Program-made: the position numbers and the translations under genes | Shown here: one piece after another, positions 23,093 to 35,460 of the stretch | Layout: each line of letters begins with the position of its first letter | Numbering within the stretch: the stretch's first letter is position 1 | DNA from: Cryptomeria japonica | Lineage: Eukaryota; Streptophyta; Pinopsida; Cupressales; Cupressaceae | Reading direction: 5' to 3' | DNA: 64,000 bases | Assembly (NCBI RefSeq): GCF_030272615.1 | Contig: NC_081409.1 | Span: 25,921,406 to 25,985,405, forward strand | Notes under the pieces: model-generated | Told to the model about the DNA's origin: nothing | Seen by the model: the letters and a program-made list of their open reading frames with translations, nothing else | The model's database searches: none

Positions 23093-25226
23093 TTGACCTA
23101 TCATGATATGCATGACCAAGGTGGATCCTAAGATGAACTTAGATGATGGTAATCCAATGACTAAATGGATGCAATCTTTGACAAAGATTGAAGCTATTTC
23201 TATGTGAAATGAGGACTTGTGCAAGGACTTTGTGTAATATGAGGACACTAAAGAGACTATGTATGGAGTAAATGCCTAGGACCTAAGATCACTACAAGTA
23301 CAATTTTATCCATTTCTTGAATGTTGAAATGTTTGATTTTGATTTTGATGTTGATGTTGACACTTGATCTTGTTGTAGGTATTTGATTTTTTTAGAAAAT
23401 GTTGCAAAGACACAGTAGCAAAGCAAAGGAAAACAACTTGAAATAACATGTTTAAAGGATTTTTTCAAACCCTTGTAGATGTTGAGATCTTTTTCAAAAC
23501 CTCATTCTATTTTTGATAAAATTTTGGTCATTCGATAGCACATCAAGCAGACTCTCCTATGGTCAAAAGGTCATGAATATTACCACAACCCACATCTTGA
23601 TACTTCGTCATCTCAAACAGCCTTGTCACACCTTATGGTGCACCTGTTTTTTTGCCTTTGTCTGAAAATTAAACCAAAGAGGAATGCTCCTCAATTGGCT
23701 CATTATCCTGGGAGATATATGGTGCGTGTCTTGGGGGAGGATTCCTCACCACCCTTGCATTGTGATACTATAAGTATCTGGTTACTAACTTGGATTGGCA
23801 TCTAATTTCCTAAAGATATCAATCAAGGTTCCGTTTGAGTGGTCATAATCAACAACATTTTCCGCTCTGTTAAGGAGGTCTCCCAGTTTGTAGAGGTTAC
23901 ACTCTACATATTTTCTCGTACCATATAGGAATCGAGGGAGGCATGATGCCAATGTGACAACATGTAACACTTGTTGCTTACAATTTTCATTGCTAACACT
24001 TTTATTTATAGTGGCTTGGATTACTTGGCTTTAATCATTACCACTTAGGTCGTTCCCTCTCACTTGGCCTTATGGGCTACTTGGGAGGCAGGCCTTCTAA
24101 AGGTTTTATCCTAATATCGAATTGACAAAAAGCATGAAAAAGGTGGGTTTGGCTTTTTGGTCACCCAGTTAAGGGGAGAGCATATGCCTATCACCTTAAA
24201 AACACGAAGATTAAAAGTTCTTTTTAAACCTTCTTTGCAAAATTGTCTATATTACTTGGAGATGTTGCTCCAAAAGACATGGTGTTCATTTTAACTGATA
24301 TAGCAATGATGAAATTTGTGTTGTTATTTTTAAGAGCACCAAAAGAAATATTAGCTAAACTAAGTCCAGCTATCCCTGCAAGAAACCATGAGAATTGTTA
24401 GCATATTGTGGGCTCACAAGCCTAATTTGTCCTTCGGCTACATTTTTGACTTCACAGTTTGCATGAACAAAACATATTAATGAAAGAGAATCAGAAAAAA
24501 GATCGAACATAAATGCTTTGTTATCTCCTGACAAATGTGAACTAATCTCAATACAAATGCAAATTTTCTTTTGAACAAGTGCGAATTTTTGGGCATACAA
24601 TTGCAAACTAATCTCTGAACAAATGCAAATCTCCTTCTGCACAAATGCAAATTAAAACACATAAATAAAAGACAAAAGATAGGGTCAGTCAATTATGACA
24701 TGAGCTGAATCCATTATCAAATTTCCCATGATCTCAATGTCATCAAATATGTTGAATCTATCCAGGTACTTGTGCACAATGTGATAATATCGGCATAGGG
24801 CGGTTGTTTTTTTGAGATCTTGAAATCTCTACTCTTATCCACCATTGATGTGCTCTTATTTGTCTCCTGTGTTCCTTTCTCTTTCTAGAACCTGAAATTT
24901 TGAAGGTTACTCTTCTTGCCATGAGGTTAGATACATTTCATGCATACAAAATAAATTTCTCAGTTTTGAAAGAAATTTATGGGTTTGCGTTGCAAATGCA
25001 TGAAAAACAAAAGCGACAAAAAAATTTAGAATTCTGCACTGCCCCTAGAAATGCGAACTGATTAAGACAAATGTGAATTAATATAACTACAAATGCGAAT
25101 CAATTTGCAGACAAATGCGAATTAGTTGTGACAAGTGCAAATTTTTGTAATAACAAGCACGAACTCCATTTTTTTGTTTCATACAACATTTGCAATTCAT
25201 GAGAAAACATATCAGAAAGTCAAGTT
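23093..25226. other. Unassigned sequence, probably interior of element C
   Basis: This lies between the A LTR and the primer site of the C LTR, so by position it should be the start of the interior of C. I see no Gag or Pol. There are short protein-like stretches on both strands near 24230-24375, not good enough to call. From 24500 to 25170 the words AAATGCAAAT and AAATGCGAAT recur many times in degenerate form. Confidence 0.4.
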
Positions 25227-25242
25227 CACATCGGGCTCACCA
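25227..25242 (-). other. Probable primer binding site of element C
   Basis: TGGTGAGCCCGATGTG on the minus strand, one base from the LTR end at 25244. It differs from the G1 site by one base in the first 13. Confidence 0.55.
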
Positions 25243-25243
25243 T

Positions 25244-26338
25244 TGTTTTCATGCTTAAAATCTGTTGGGTTAAACATAGCTAATTAGACTAAAAGGATGA
25301 ATCACAAAATCTTTAACTAATTTAGCAACCTTAAACATAAATCAATGAAATAAATGCAAAACAAAAGAATTAAACAATCAAACTAATTGAAAACTCCGTT
25401 GAAAATCATTGTGGCTTCCATTGCTCTTCTCATTAATTGTTGGTTGATTGGCCCTCGGGTGTTGCACTGAAATTTCCTGCATAAGATAGACATTTATTTT
25501 GAAGACTATGAATCTAGATTGATTTGATGAAATGATATTGTATTTATAGATTTTCAAGACAAATGGGGTGAAAATTTGAACTGAAGTGCTAATTGATATA
25601 CAAGTGATTTAGATTGATCAGTGAACTCATTTTGATTGATTTGTTAAACTCAATATATTGATATGTTAAATAAATAGATTGGATAGTGGACTGTATAGAT
25701 TAGCCAGTTGACTAAGTTGATTGAAGAGATGACTGAATTGATTGATTAGTCAGAAAAGGTGATTTGGAGTGAAAATGGGAGATTGGAGAGTTAATCGAGT
25801 TAACTGATTTGGTCAACCAGTTATGATTTTCAACATGTGTTGTAGGAGATTGAATTTGAAATTCAATTTCATTCTTATTTGGATTTGAATTTTGATTTTT
25901 GAATGCTGAAATGCACATGAAATTTTATTGAAATTCATTGAAATTCAGATTTGGTGAAATGTGAATTTGGGAGAAATGAAATTAGATAGAATGAGTTGAA
26001 ATTCGAATTTGGGGAAAGTGGAGGAATAAAATTAATTAATTAAATAATTTAAATGAAATTATTTAATCATTAGAAATAAGATTAATTAAATAATAAAGAT
26101 TATTTAATTAAGGGAATTGATCATAATTAATTAAATAAATTATATTTAATTAACATTTGGAAGAGGGTTAAATGATTAATTGATTAATAGAAAGAAATCG
26201 AATGATTAATAGTGTTGAAGGGTGGTGATTTAGTTAATTCAAAAGAATAATTAGCTTAATTAAATAATTAAATAATTACTTAATTAATTAGGATGAATAA
26301 TTAGTGTGCGATTAATAAGACATTTTTAGGTGTCTACA
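25244..26338 (-). repeat. LTR of gypsy-like element C
   Basis: On the minus strand it starts TGTAGACACCTAAAAATG at 26338 and is 1095 bp if the primer site is placed correctly. AT-rich TTAATTAAATAAT-type runs fill 26020-26330 and a TATA box lies at 25541-25550. No polypurine tract lies to the right (compare B at 34729), so it is read as a 5' LTR with the interior to the left. Confidence 0.65.
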
Positions 26339-26820
26339 AGGCCATGTTCACTTGGTTCATCATCAAGATCTATTCAGAGAAAACCCACATGAACCTATGA
26401 GGAGGAGTCCTTTCAACATCTAGCCTGCAAAGCCAATTATTCTAGGTCCACTTCTGGAAGCGAAAGTCCCTTGCGAGTCACCAGAACTATAGCTTCCACC
26501 TTCAATAGTTGGCTTTTTGCATAAAAGTATCAATTATTTTTCCTTGTTCGCATAAAAGGGATCATAGATAGGATACATGGGAGTCTCGTGTTCCTTTTGA
26601 AGGAAAATTTCTTGCCTTAAGAAGATTCCTCATGGATAGGCCATGTGTTAGCATTGCATGAAATAAATATTGGTTGAAGAAACACAGTAAAAGGAGCCCC
26701 ACCAATATACCACATGCCAACATCTTGGAGTATTCATCAGCTACCAAACAAAGGTCCCAAGTGCTTCTCCACCCTCCTAAAATGCTTCCTTGTGTGCCCC
26801 ATCTTAGTTAGACAATTGGG
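26339..26820. other. Unassigned 480 bp between LTR C and element D
   Basis: No repeat partner in the window and no recognisable protein. A short minus-strand frame (26747-26562) has a hydrophobic run but no other support. It may be the DNA into which C and D inserted. Confidence 0.4.
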
Positions 26821-27979
26821 TGTTGGAAAGAGACACTGTTCCGGTTATGCTTCAGTGAAGATTGATGATGTTTGATGCCTGAGATTACTTAGGGGTTGTC
26901 ATTGATGGTAACTCAACCTAGTAATCGTATCTGGTATATGGAGATTGGGATTACCAGAAGTCTTAAGTAAGTTTGGTTATTCATGAAGCAGAAGTCTGGT
27001 TGGTGGAACACAATGTATAGATCTGGTAAGCATTATTCATTTTCGGTGACTAAGTTCTTGTTGCAGTGATTGGAATAGTTGATTGGATGTGTGAGGCAAC
27101 TTATCATACAATTCTAGCCTCCGGTGTTGATTCTAGTGCAAGTTTCTTGGTCCATTATTTGGTATTAAAGGAAGAATAGGGTTATCTTCATGTTTGATGG
27201 TGTAGTGTGTGGTATGGATTCCTTGAGGTGATTCCGGTGGATGTTGATAAGTTCAAGGTGATTGGGCCGACTTATGGGAAGCTTGTGATCATATGTTTTA
27301 GGTCCAGAAAAAGGAATTGTAGAAGGATTGAGCTGTCACATCACTACATATTTCATAATTTGTTGTTTTGAGAAGCCGACTAGTTGGAGATCTATTTTGG
27401 TGGTACAGATATATAATATCGACTTGAATGATGATTTTTAAGAAGTGTGTGAATGCAAGATTGTGTTGGAAGCGATTGAGTGCAGTTTCACATGCACATC
27501 TTGAGTTTTGATGATCTGATATTTGGTAGCAGAGCAGTTTTTTAGAGCAGTGACAATAGATCTTTTTTTAGCCTAACCAAAATTGATTCCTGGTATTTAT
27601 AGATGTTGTACTCTAGTTCAAACATTGTAATTGATTCTATGATTTAGTTGTAGGATAGTAAATCCTCCGGGGTTGCAGACATGTTATGTATTTGAGCAGT
27701 GAGCTCTAGGAAGTGTGCTTGAATGCAAGTGCATTCCCCTTTTGTAATATTGTTCTACTACTGGCCATAGTACAATAATATTGTGGGATCAAATCCCATT
27801 GTTATTTTTCCCTTTTGGGTTTTCATGTAAAAATTTTGGTGTTATGGTTGCATGTTTAATTGGTTTATGTTTCTGCACTTTGCTTTTAGTTATTTGCATC
27901 CGGTGGTTAAAGAATCAACTTAATAAATTTGTAAATTGCAGAACATTGATTCACCCCCCTTTCAGTGTTCATTGATTCA
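26821..27979 (+). repeat. 5' LTR of element D
   Basis: Starts TGTTGGAAAG and aligns with the 3' LTR from 33052 (shared GAGACACT, TTGATGATGTTTGATGC and ATGGAGATTGGGATTACC). The right end is set at the last CA before the primer site, seven bases away; it could be a few bases off. Confidence 0.85.
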
Positions 27980-28051
27980 AATAATTGGTATCAAATCATA
28001 GTTCCTCTGAGGAAGCCTAACAACTTGAGGAATATCTGGAAGATTGAATCA

Positions 28052-29089
28052 ATGGACTCCAATTTGTAGAGACAACTTAGTGTGGCACTTTAAGATCTTG
28101 ATGCAACAAGAAATGAAGTAAGTTACTTGAAGCGAAACCTAAATGTAGCTGAAGAATTCATTAAAAAATTGAAAGAACAAGTGAACACTTCTCTTGATAA
28201 GAGCAAAGAGATGATGGACAAACTTAAGGATAAAGAAGAGAAAAGCATTGAAAGTCAGGGCAAATTAGATGAATGTGAAAAGCTTGCTAGAAAGAATGCA
28301 GTATTGAAGAATGCAATGCAATCTATTGTGATGAAGTTGACAAAGGAGATTGAAGACTAGAAGAAGAATGAAGAAAGCTTGACTCAATCATTAAAAGATA
28401 GATCAGATGAATATTGCATACTGAACTATGAGATTGATAATTTGAGGCTTGAATTAGTACAATCTAAGAATGATGGACAAGATCTTGAGAGACAAGTCAT
28501 AATTTTGAGAGATGAACTTACTACTACTAATCAATAGAAAGAAAAATTCAAGGCTAGCTCAACAAGGCTTGATGAGATGCTATAAAATCAAAGACATGTA
28601 AAAGACACACGAGGACTTGGATTTGGAAAGGGAGAATCCTCTGTTTCTGGATAGAGCAATGCAAGACCTAATTATCAGAAGAATAAGAAACCTCTGATAA
28701 GACAACCTAATGCCTATAAATTCAATGGTAGATAATTTATTTGCAATAGATTATGTCATATAGAAAGTCAATGCAGAATTAGGGTGATGAATGATGGTCC
28801 TACCTTTACCGGTTAGTGCTTCAAATGCAACAAATTTGGACATAAGTCAAATATGTGCATAATGATGAACAATTTCTAGAATAAGAGATTTTTTTCATGT
28901 GGAATGTTTGGACATATCTCTAACCAATGTAGGATGAGACAAAATCAAATGAACTTTAGGCCTATGTAGGAAAATGTTGTCTATCATGCATGCCATAAAC
29001 TAGGCAAAGCAAAGCTAGATGAAATCAAAGATCAACATAAGAAGATGTAGGTCAAGAAGAAAGATTCAAATGTGCAAAATGTCTGGTAA
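28052..29089 (+). pseudogene. Gag-like ORF1 of D: coiled coil and zinc knuckles
   Basis: From the ATG at 28052 one frame runs to a TAA near 29087 with about ten internal stops. The first 170 residues are a Lys/Glu/Leu-rich coiled coil (EEFIKKLKEQVNTSLDKSKE). Then come three or four CCHC-type knuckles: one complete, CFKCNKFGHKSNMC near 28815, and others that lost a Cys (FICNRLCHIESQC, FFSCGMFGHISNQC). Coiled coil plus serial knuckles fits a particle protein that packages RNA. The usual UBN2 core of copia Gag is not recognised. The frame ends before a non-coding gap of about 400 bases, then ORF2. Confidence 0.75.
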
Positions 29090-29490
29090 CTAAGGCATTT
29101 TAGCCTTAGGGGGTAGATTATCATGTAGATCCATTGAAACCCCTTTAGAGATTTTTAACCGGTTCCAGAAGGTTGCATAAGATCTAGTTCATGTATGCAG
29201 ATGATATCCAGAATATTTCATGGAGATTTTAGATTTTGGAGGGTGATTTCATGGAAATTGGAAGCCTTTAAGGTTGAGCATGTATTAAAACTCAAATTAG
29301 GTTAAAAGGGGCATTTTAGTAATACATTTTCATATTGCGAATGAAGAGTAAGAGCAGAAGAGCAAGGCAAACGAGTTTGAGCTATGATAGTCAAGCTAGA
29401 GGTGATTATTCAGAGGTTTCTAGAGTCCGATTGAGATCGAAAGAGGTATTTATCTATTTGCGAGCAATATTTTTATACCCAAAATTTGAC

Positions 29491-32400
29491 ATGGCATCTG
29501 CATCTGGTGTTGCAACTCCTTTGGTGGTGGAAATTTCTAAGAGAGTAAGGCTCGTATTCAAGAGGCATCCATTTAAATCCGTTGAAGATGATTGAGAAGG
29601 TGCATTTTCTTCAGTCTTGTACGATGTGCTTCACAACAAGGATATTAGGGATTATATCCACTCCAACATGAAAGAATTGGCTAATGCAAATATGCTATCA
29701 CTCTACAACAAGCATATATTAGATAGTTTGGGAAATCTAAAGCCCGAATTCAAGGCACTTTAGGATAAGGGTTTTTTGAAATTTATTCATTTTTCCAGTG
29801 CTTGATGAAGCATAATGGTTCCAATATATTCTGAGCAGAGTTCACAATGAATTCATATGGCTGGGCCATTTTTACAAGATAACCAAGCAAGCCATTCAAG
29901 CAGTTACATGTTTGAATGCAACTGTTGAGAACCCCAATCTAAGGAAAGTTTAGAATACTACTGTGACAACCATTATCGGTTCCCAATATGACAACCGATC
30001 AATGACAATCACTGACATTGTAGAGCATGATGTCAGATTCACTTCAATGGTGATGAGATACAAGGTGTACCAGTCTAGTAGACAAAACTCAGTCTCTTAC
30101 TACCATATACATTGCATACCAAATGCTAAAGAAAGACAAAAGGTATGATCTTTGTGTAGTACTCATCAATGAGTTAATGAGCAACTTGAAGAAGATAAAG
30201 TGATATAAGAAACATGTCTTCAAGTTTGGATCCCTAATTGTCTGTTTAGTACTTTACTTCATGAATGAGATCCCCAGAATTGGATAAGTCCAATGGGCTT
30301 ATGATAAACTAGTGGCTATGCAAATCAAGGAAGGATTTTGTTGGGTTTGGGTGACAATGTAATGCAAAAATCAGCTTTATGGGGCTATTTTAAAACTTTT
30401 TAAGCCACTATGAAAAATAGAGAGATAATTCCTAAAGACATAGTGGAAACATATGAGAAAACAATTTGTTTCATGGTTGACAAGGATTGGTGTCATATGG
30501 AGGCAGTTGAGCCAAGAACTGTTTGGATCATACCCATGGGGTATGAGGTGGATGTAGTCATGCTTGATGCACATGCTCAACACTTGTTGAGACAACCGGT
30601 GAAGAAGAAAGAGGAGAGATTTGACACTTTCAAGGAGAAGGATTTGGACCCGCACAAGAAATTCACTGAGCCCGAAAGAAAAAGAAAAGTAAGAAAGGAA
30701 GTTGAAGAACTTGCTAAATAAATAGGCATAACCTGAGAAGCAATGTAGAGGGCCAAAGAGAAAAATATATTGAAGGAAAAAGATATGGTGAAGCCAAAAT
30801 CTAATTCAGTATCTTCTCCTCCCAAGAAGTCCAAGGCCAAGCAAAGCAAGTCTACACCTACCTCTGGTGTGCAGAAGTTGATCCCTCCACCTAAGCCATA
30901 ATCAACATCAACTAGTGGAGTAGAAAAGAGCAAGAAAGATAAATCTACAAGGAAGTATGTAGCAATAGAGGAGGAAATTGAATCAGATGAAGAGGTCAGA
31001 GAGGTGAAGAAAACTACTACATTTGCTAGAGTAGTCAAAAAAGATCTATTCGGTGATGCTCCATTTGCTAAGAAACCAAAAACACGAGGAGAGAAATCCA
31101 GTAGAACAAGAGTGAGAAAGAAGTAGAAATCTAAGATAGATGAAGCTCTAAAATTTGGTAAGCTTGAAGGACCTTACACCATTGTACCCCCGTACTCATT
31201 AGATGAGGTTGTAAATGAAATTGTAAAGGAGGATAATTTGAAAAATCTGTCTATATATTATGAGAACTGTGATGATAAGGAGCAAAGGATTTTAGAAGAC
31301 ATGGTTGTACAATATATGAATACCTATAGTAAAGTCTTAATAGAACTATCATCATTGATTCCCAAAATCTTGTATTATGTTTTGGACGCAAGGAGGAATA
31401 CAACTACACTAAAGGATGAGAGAATAAAAGAATATGAATTGGTGAGTATATGTTCAATTATTTCCAGGGATGAAGTCAAAAGACTCCTTTTAGTTGAAAA
31501 GGATAGATTTAGGAGTAAAAGAAGAGTAAATAAAATCATGCTCTGCAAAACTGATGAAGTAAGTAAAAAAACTAGAGAAATTTTGACTTAGTTTTTGAAG
31601 GAAAAACAATATGAAGTCAATCAGCCCACTCATCTAGAAGAGAAATTACCTGAAGACACTTCCATTCTGCAAGTACCGACAGATGTTTTCGGTGAGCAGA
31701 AGGATCAACCATCTATACAATTTGATCCAGTTGGACAAGAAGCTGCAAATGACTCCATTGCAAATCAAGCAATTGACAACTCCAGTGAAGTTATACAAGA
31801 TCCTCTTGAGATAGAAATCATTGTAGAGATGATAGTTGATGAGATAGGTGATGCAGGAAAGGGTGAAGGTGATGGTGAGAAAGGAGAAAAGGATGTAAAT
31901 ACAAAAGAAGTTGTGAAGGAGAAAGGTGAAGAGCATATTGATAAGGCTCCGGTGACCATGGAAAAAGCCACTATTCCTGACAAAGGAAAACATATTGCAG
32001 ATGATGATGATGATGATGACTTTTCTTTTAGTCTAGTAGATTTGAGTACTCAGTCTCCTCTTCAAGCACTGAAATTAGCCACCCTCATGCAAATCAAGGC
32101 AAGTGAGGACTTATTAAAGTCTCAATCTAAAAAAAAAGAGGTGATATCTCTGGCAACCAACGTGTTAGAGAAAATTTTGTCAAGTTTGAAGAAGGATTCT
32201 ATTGACTCACCCTCTAGTAAGCTTAAGGATATGTTGAATGTTGTTGAATCCCATTTTGAATCTTTAGAGAAGGCTGCAGATGAATTGGTTAGGAAAAGAT
32301 TTAATGAGATGAGATACCAATCAATTTTGAAAGCAGTTAAGGAAGATAGAGTCGGTTTAAAGACTACGGTAAAGAGTGTAGAAGATGCATTAGATGAAGG

Positions 32401-32838
32401 CGATAAGATATTAAAGTAATGTCTCTTTTTGCCTAAGTTTTCTAGAGAGACTGATAAGAAAATAAGAGATCTTAAAGGGCAATTAGCTGGTATAGCACAA
32501 TCATTTATCTCGCATTTAGTCTTTCTAAGTAGCCTTGAAGCCCAGATAATGGATCTCACTAATAAAATAAAGGGCTTGAATAATGAAAAGGAACAAAAGA
32601 TAAGAAAGTGGGAGAACCGAGGAGTCTACTCACCCCCCATTTGGAAACTTTGCTTGGATCCCAACAGGATGCAGTTAATGCTCTGGGTAAACCAATACCA
32701 TTAGATCTCAAAGGCATTGAAATTAATGCATACATGTTTAGTGCCTTAATCAATGTTTTGGAGTGTTTCCTAAGAGGATGGAATGAATATTTTAAGTCCT
32801 TGAAGGTAACTTATGCAAATATTTTCAAAATCCTGTAA
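29491..32838 (+). pseudogene. Large non-pol ORF2 of element D, family not recognised
   Basis: I place the start at the ATG at 29491 (MASASGVATP); an earlier ATG at 29341 is in frame. Frame 1 holds to about 29800, then shifts occur near 29815, 30140 and 30350, then one frame holds from 30410 to about 32620, and a final shift leads to the TAA at 32836-32838. Three parts are visible: a globular N-terminal third (MTITDIVEHDVRFTSMVMRY, HVFKFGSLIVCLVLYFMNE); a Lys/Ser/Pro-rich and later acidic linker (DDDDDDDFSFS at about 32000); and a C-terminal Leu/Lys-rich coiled-coil region ending WNEYFKSLKVTYANIF. There is no RT, protease or integrase motif. A captured host domain or a plant-transposon-type protein is possible, unproved. 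Confidence 0.6.
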
Positions 32839-33051
32839 ATTATTGCATACATTCTTTTGTAGACAAGTCTTAGAGGATCCCTTCCTTTTCCATTGATATC
32901 AAAGGGGGAGAGAGTAGTGAAAAATGGTGCACATTATTAGAGGGAGCCAACTGAGTGTACAGACTTTCAGATTTTTTGATTGTTTGCAGTTTTGGAGTGT
33001 TGGACACTTGTCATTTTTCACAGTGTTGCAATCAATGACAAAGGGGGAGAT
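32839..33051 (+). other. Purine tracts before 3' LTR of D
   Basis: AAAGGGGGAGAGA at 32903-32915 and AAAGGGGGAGA at 33040-33050; the second abuts the LTR and is the expected primer for plus-strand synthesis. Confidence 0.82.
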
Positions 33052-33639
33052 TGTTGGCAAGAGACACTATTCCGGTGATGCTCTGGTGAAGATTGATGAT
33101 GTTTGATGCATGATATTACTTAAGGGTTTTCATTGATGACAACTCAACCTAGTAATCCTATCCCATATATGGAGATTGGGATTACCAGAAGTCTTAAGGA
33201 AGTTTGGTTATTCAGGAAGCATAATTTTGGTCAGTGGAACATAGTGTATAGATCCGGAAAGCATTACTCATTTTCGATGACTAAGTTCTTGTTACAGTGA
33301 TTGGAATAGTTTATTGGATGTGTGAGGCATATTATCATATAATTCTAGTCTCTGGTGTTGATTCTAGTGCAATTTTTTTGGTCTGGTATCCGGTATTGAA
33401 GGAAGAGCATGGTTCTCTTCATGTTTGATGGTGCAGCATGTGGTTCAGATTCCTTGAGGTGATTCCGGTGGATGTTGATGAGTTTGAGGTGATTGGGATG
33501 ACTTATGAGAAGCTTGTGATCATATGTTTTAGGTCCGAAATAAGGATTTGTAGAAGGATTAAGTCGTCACATCACTTCACATTTCATAATTTGCTATTTT
33601 AAGAAGCCGACTAGTTGGAGATTGTGTCGACTTGAATTT
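33052..33639 (+). repeat. 3' LTR of element D, truncated
   Basis: Homologous to the first half of the 5' LTR up to GTTGGAGAT; then about 27 bases are missing, 11 bases (TCGACTTGAAT) match again, and homology stops at about 33639 where the LTR of B begins. The loss of the distal half means D was cut by a later event. Confidence 0.78.
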
Positions 33640-34728
33640 CATCATTAGAATACAACCTGCAACATGTTAGTTTCACAAAATACAAAGAAAATGCTACAGG
33701 AAATCCAAAATCAACAAATGAAACATGAAATGAATATTAAAATAAAAACATTATTTTTACCTTCATGATTTAAGTCTCATTGTGTCCTAACTCCACTATT
33801 CTTGGTTGCAGATAATGTGCTCTTAGACAAGCAATCATAGCTTCCAAGATGGCACATGAAGAATGGACTAATAATTGATAGTTAACTGATACTATGATAT
33901 GCAATGAAAATGATTTAAAGCTAAATGATTATGCTAAATGCTAAATTGCTTCAAGATTAAAACTCACAGATGCATAAGTTTACTGAAATTGTAAACTTGA
34001 AAACTCACTTGAAGACTATCTTGAAGACTAACTCTTTCTCAACTCAAACTCCCACATTTATAGACTTTGAGAGGATAAGATGATGTGTCATGGATCAACG
34101 GTCATGATCAGATCTGAAAATTTGGATGGCTGTGAGAAAAGGTGAATGTTGAGAGAAAGGGGGAAGGAGAAGACAAGTGTCACTCATCTCACCTTGACTG
34201 GATTGTTGATTGAGGGAATCTAGGGATGGTTGGAGATGATTTAGGCATGAGAGGAGAAGTGGACTCAAGTCCTTCCTAAGATGTAGGGATGTTGGAGAGA
34301 ATATAGAAGAAGGTTAAGAAATATGTGTACGTACACAATATTTCATTTATTTTGGAAGTTGAAGATAAGTGGCTAATAAATATTTATTTATTTTAATTTT
34401 GTTGAATTAATTTAGCCACATGATGGATGAGTTGGCAAAGGAAAGATGAAGTGGAGATGGGAGGTGAGTTGGAAAAGGGGTTTAAATAATTTAGGAAATT
34501 ATTTAATATTTGAGACTATACGATAGAGGAATAACCATTAAATATTAGATATTTAATTAATTGATTAGAGGAAACGGATAAATGAATTAATTAATTAAAT
34601 TAATTAATAGGACATGAAATGAATTAAATAAATTAATATTTTCAAATTAACTATTTAATAGAAGAATAATTTTTAAATAAATATAAAATATTTATTTAAT
34701 TGCTCATAGCCATTTTTAAGTGTATACA
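33640..34728 (-). repeat. 3' LTR of gypsy element B
   Basis: On the minus strand it starts TGTATACACTTAAAAATGG at 34728, directly after the purine tract GAGGGGCAAAA (34729-34745). A TATA box lies at 34056-34063. The distal end is uncertain because it abuts the truncated LTR of D; I see no clear target duplication. Confidence 0.72.
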
Positions 34729-34745
34729 TTTTGCCCCTCTTTGAA
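34729..34745 (-). other. Polypurine tract of element B
   Basis: TTCAAAGAGGGGCAAAA on the minus strand immediately precedes the LTR start. It fixes both the LTR boundary and the orientation of B. Confidence 0.82.
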
Positions 34746-35460
34746 ATGATGTCAAGACAACATTGTTTCAAAGATTAAATCAAGTCTGGATAGTGTGCTT
34801 GATGGAGATAAAAATCCTGATTGTGTGCCCCCTCGGGAGATTGATCGTGAAATTGTTGAAAAATTTGGATAAGTGATTGATCTCACGATAATTGAAAAGG
34901 TCCTTCAATTAAATTCATTTGTGAAAAATAAATAAAATTTCCCCACTTAAAAGCATTAATTACCCTTCCAAATGGTAAATATAAAATTAACCAAATATAA
35001 TTTTAATCTCATTTGCATCCTTTTCAGCTTGTGAAGAGAATTGTCTTGGTGAGGTGGAAAAATGGTGATTATGTTCGAGAACCATCAATTTGAGCGCGTT
35101 TGATGATGTGAATGATGCATTTTGATGTGCAATTGTGATTGATAGGTATTCAATTGATTTCTTGATTAATAGAAATTTGATAATGTTGATTGATATGATA
35201 AACGATTGATTGATTTGATTTGATTGGTAGATTGATATATTAGCTCTAAGAAACCGATTCAGTTTCTAATGAAGAGCATTGCAGAGTTTGATTGAACTTA
35301 GTGATTGATAGAAAACCATGATTGATAGTTTTAGGTTAATTTTGATAGCCTGATTTGCTTGGTTGAAAATATGTACTTGATTATTGATGTGATAGATTAG
35401 CGATAGCTTTGATTTGATAGATAGATGATTAATAATTCATCAAATTCTCTTGGTAAATAG
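34746..35460. other. Non-coding stretch between polypurine tract of B and antisense ORF
   Basis: About 700 bases rich in TTGATTGAT-type words, without an ORF. Since the PMD ORF reads rightward from 35461, its promoter, if any, should lie here or in the LTR; I cannot point to one. Confidence 0.5.

Larger units (their letters stand above)
26821..33639 (+). mobile_element. Polymerase-less copia-like LTR retrotransposon D with large ORF
   Basis: A 5' LTR (26821-27979), a degenerate methionine-tRNA primer site (TGGTATCAAATCA at 27986-27998), two ORFs, doubled purine tracts and a 3' LTR shortened at about 33639 make one element in plus orientation. ORF1 is Gag-like. Where protease, integrase and RT should be there is ORF2, a 3.3-kb reading frame with none of their motifs. 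It is therefore a non-autonomous family whose ends look copia/Sirevirus-like. Both ORFs carry many stops and a few frameshifts. Confidence 0.82.

Noticed and set aside
24230-24375. Exon-like minus-strand stretch with splice-like ends (GIAGLSLANISFGALK)
   Set aside because: The plus strand is also open here, no neighbouring exon is found and the family is not recognised; too weak to call.
26562-26747. Small minus-strand frame with a hydrophobic segment
   Set aside because: Only 61 codons, no homologous motif and no repeat partner.
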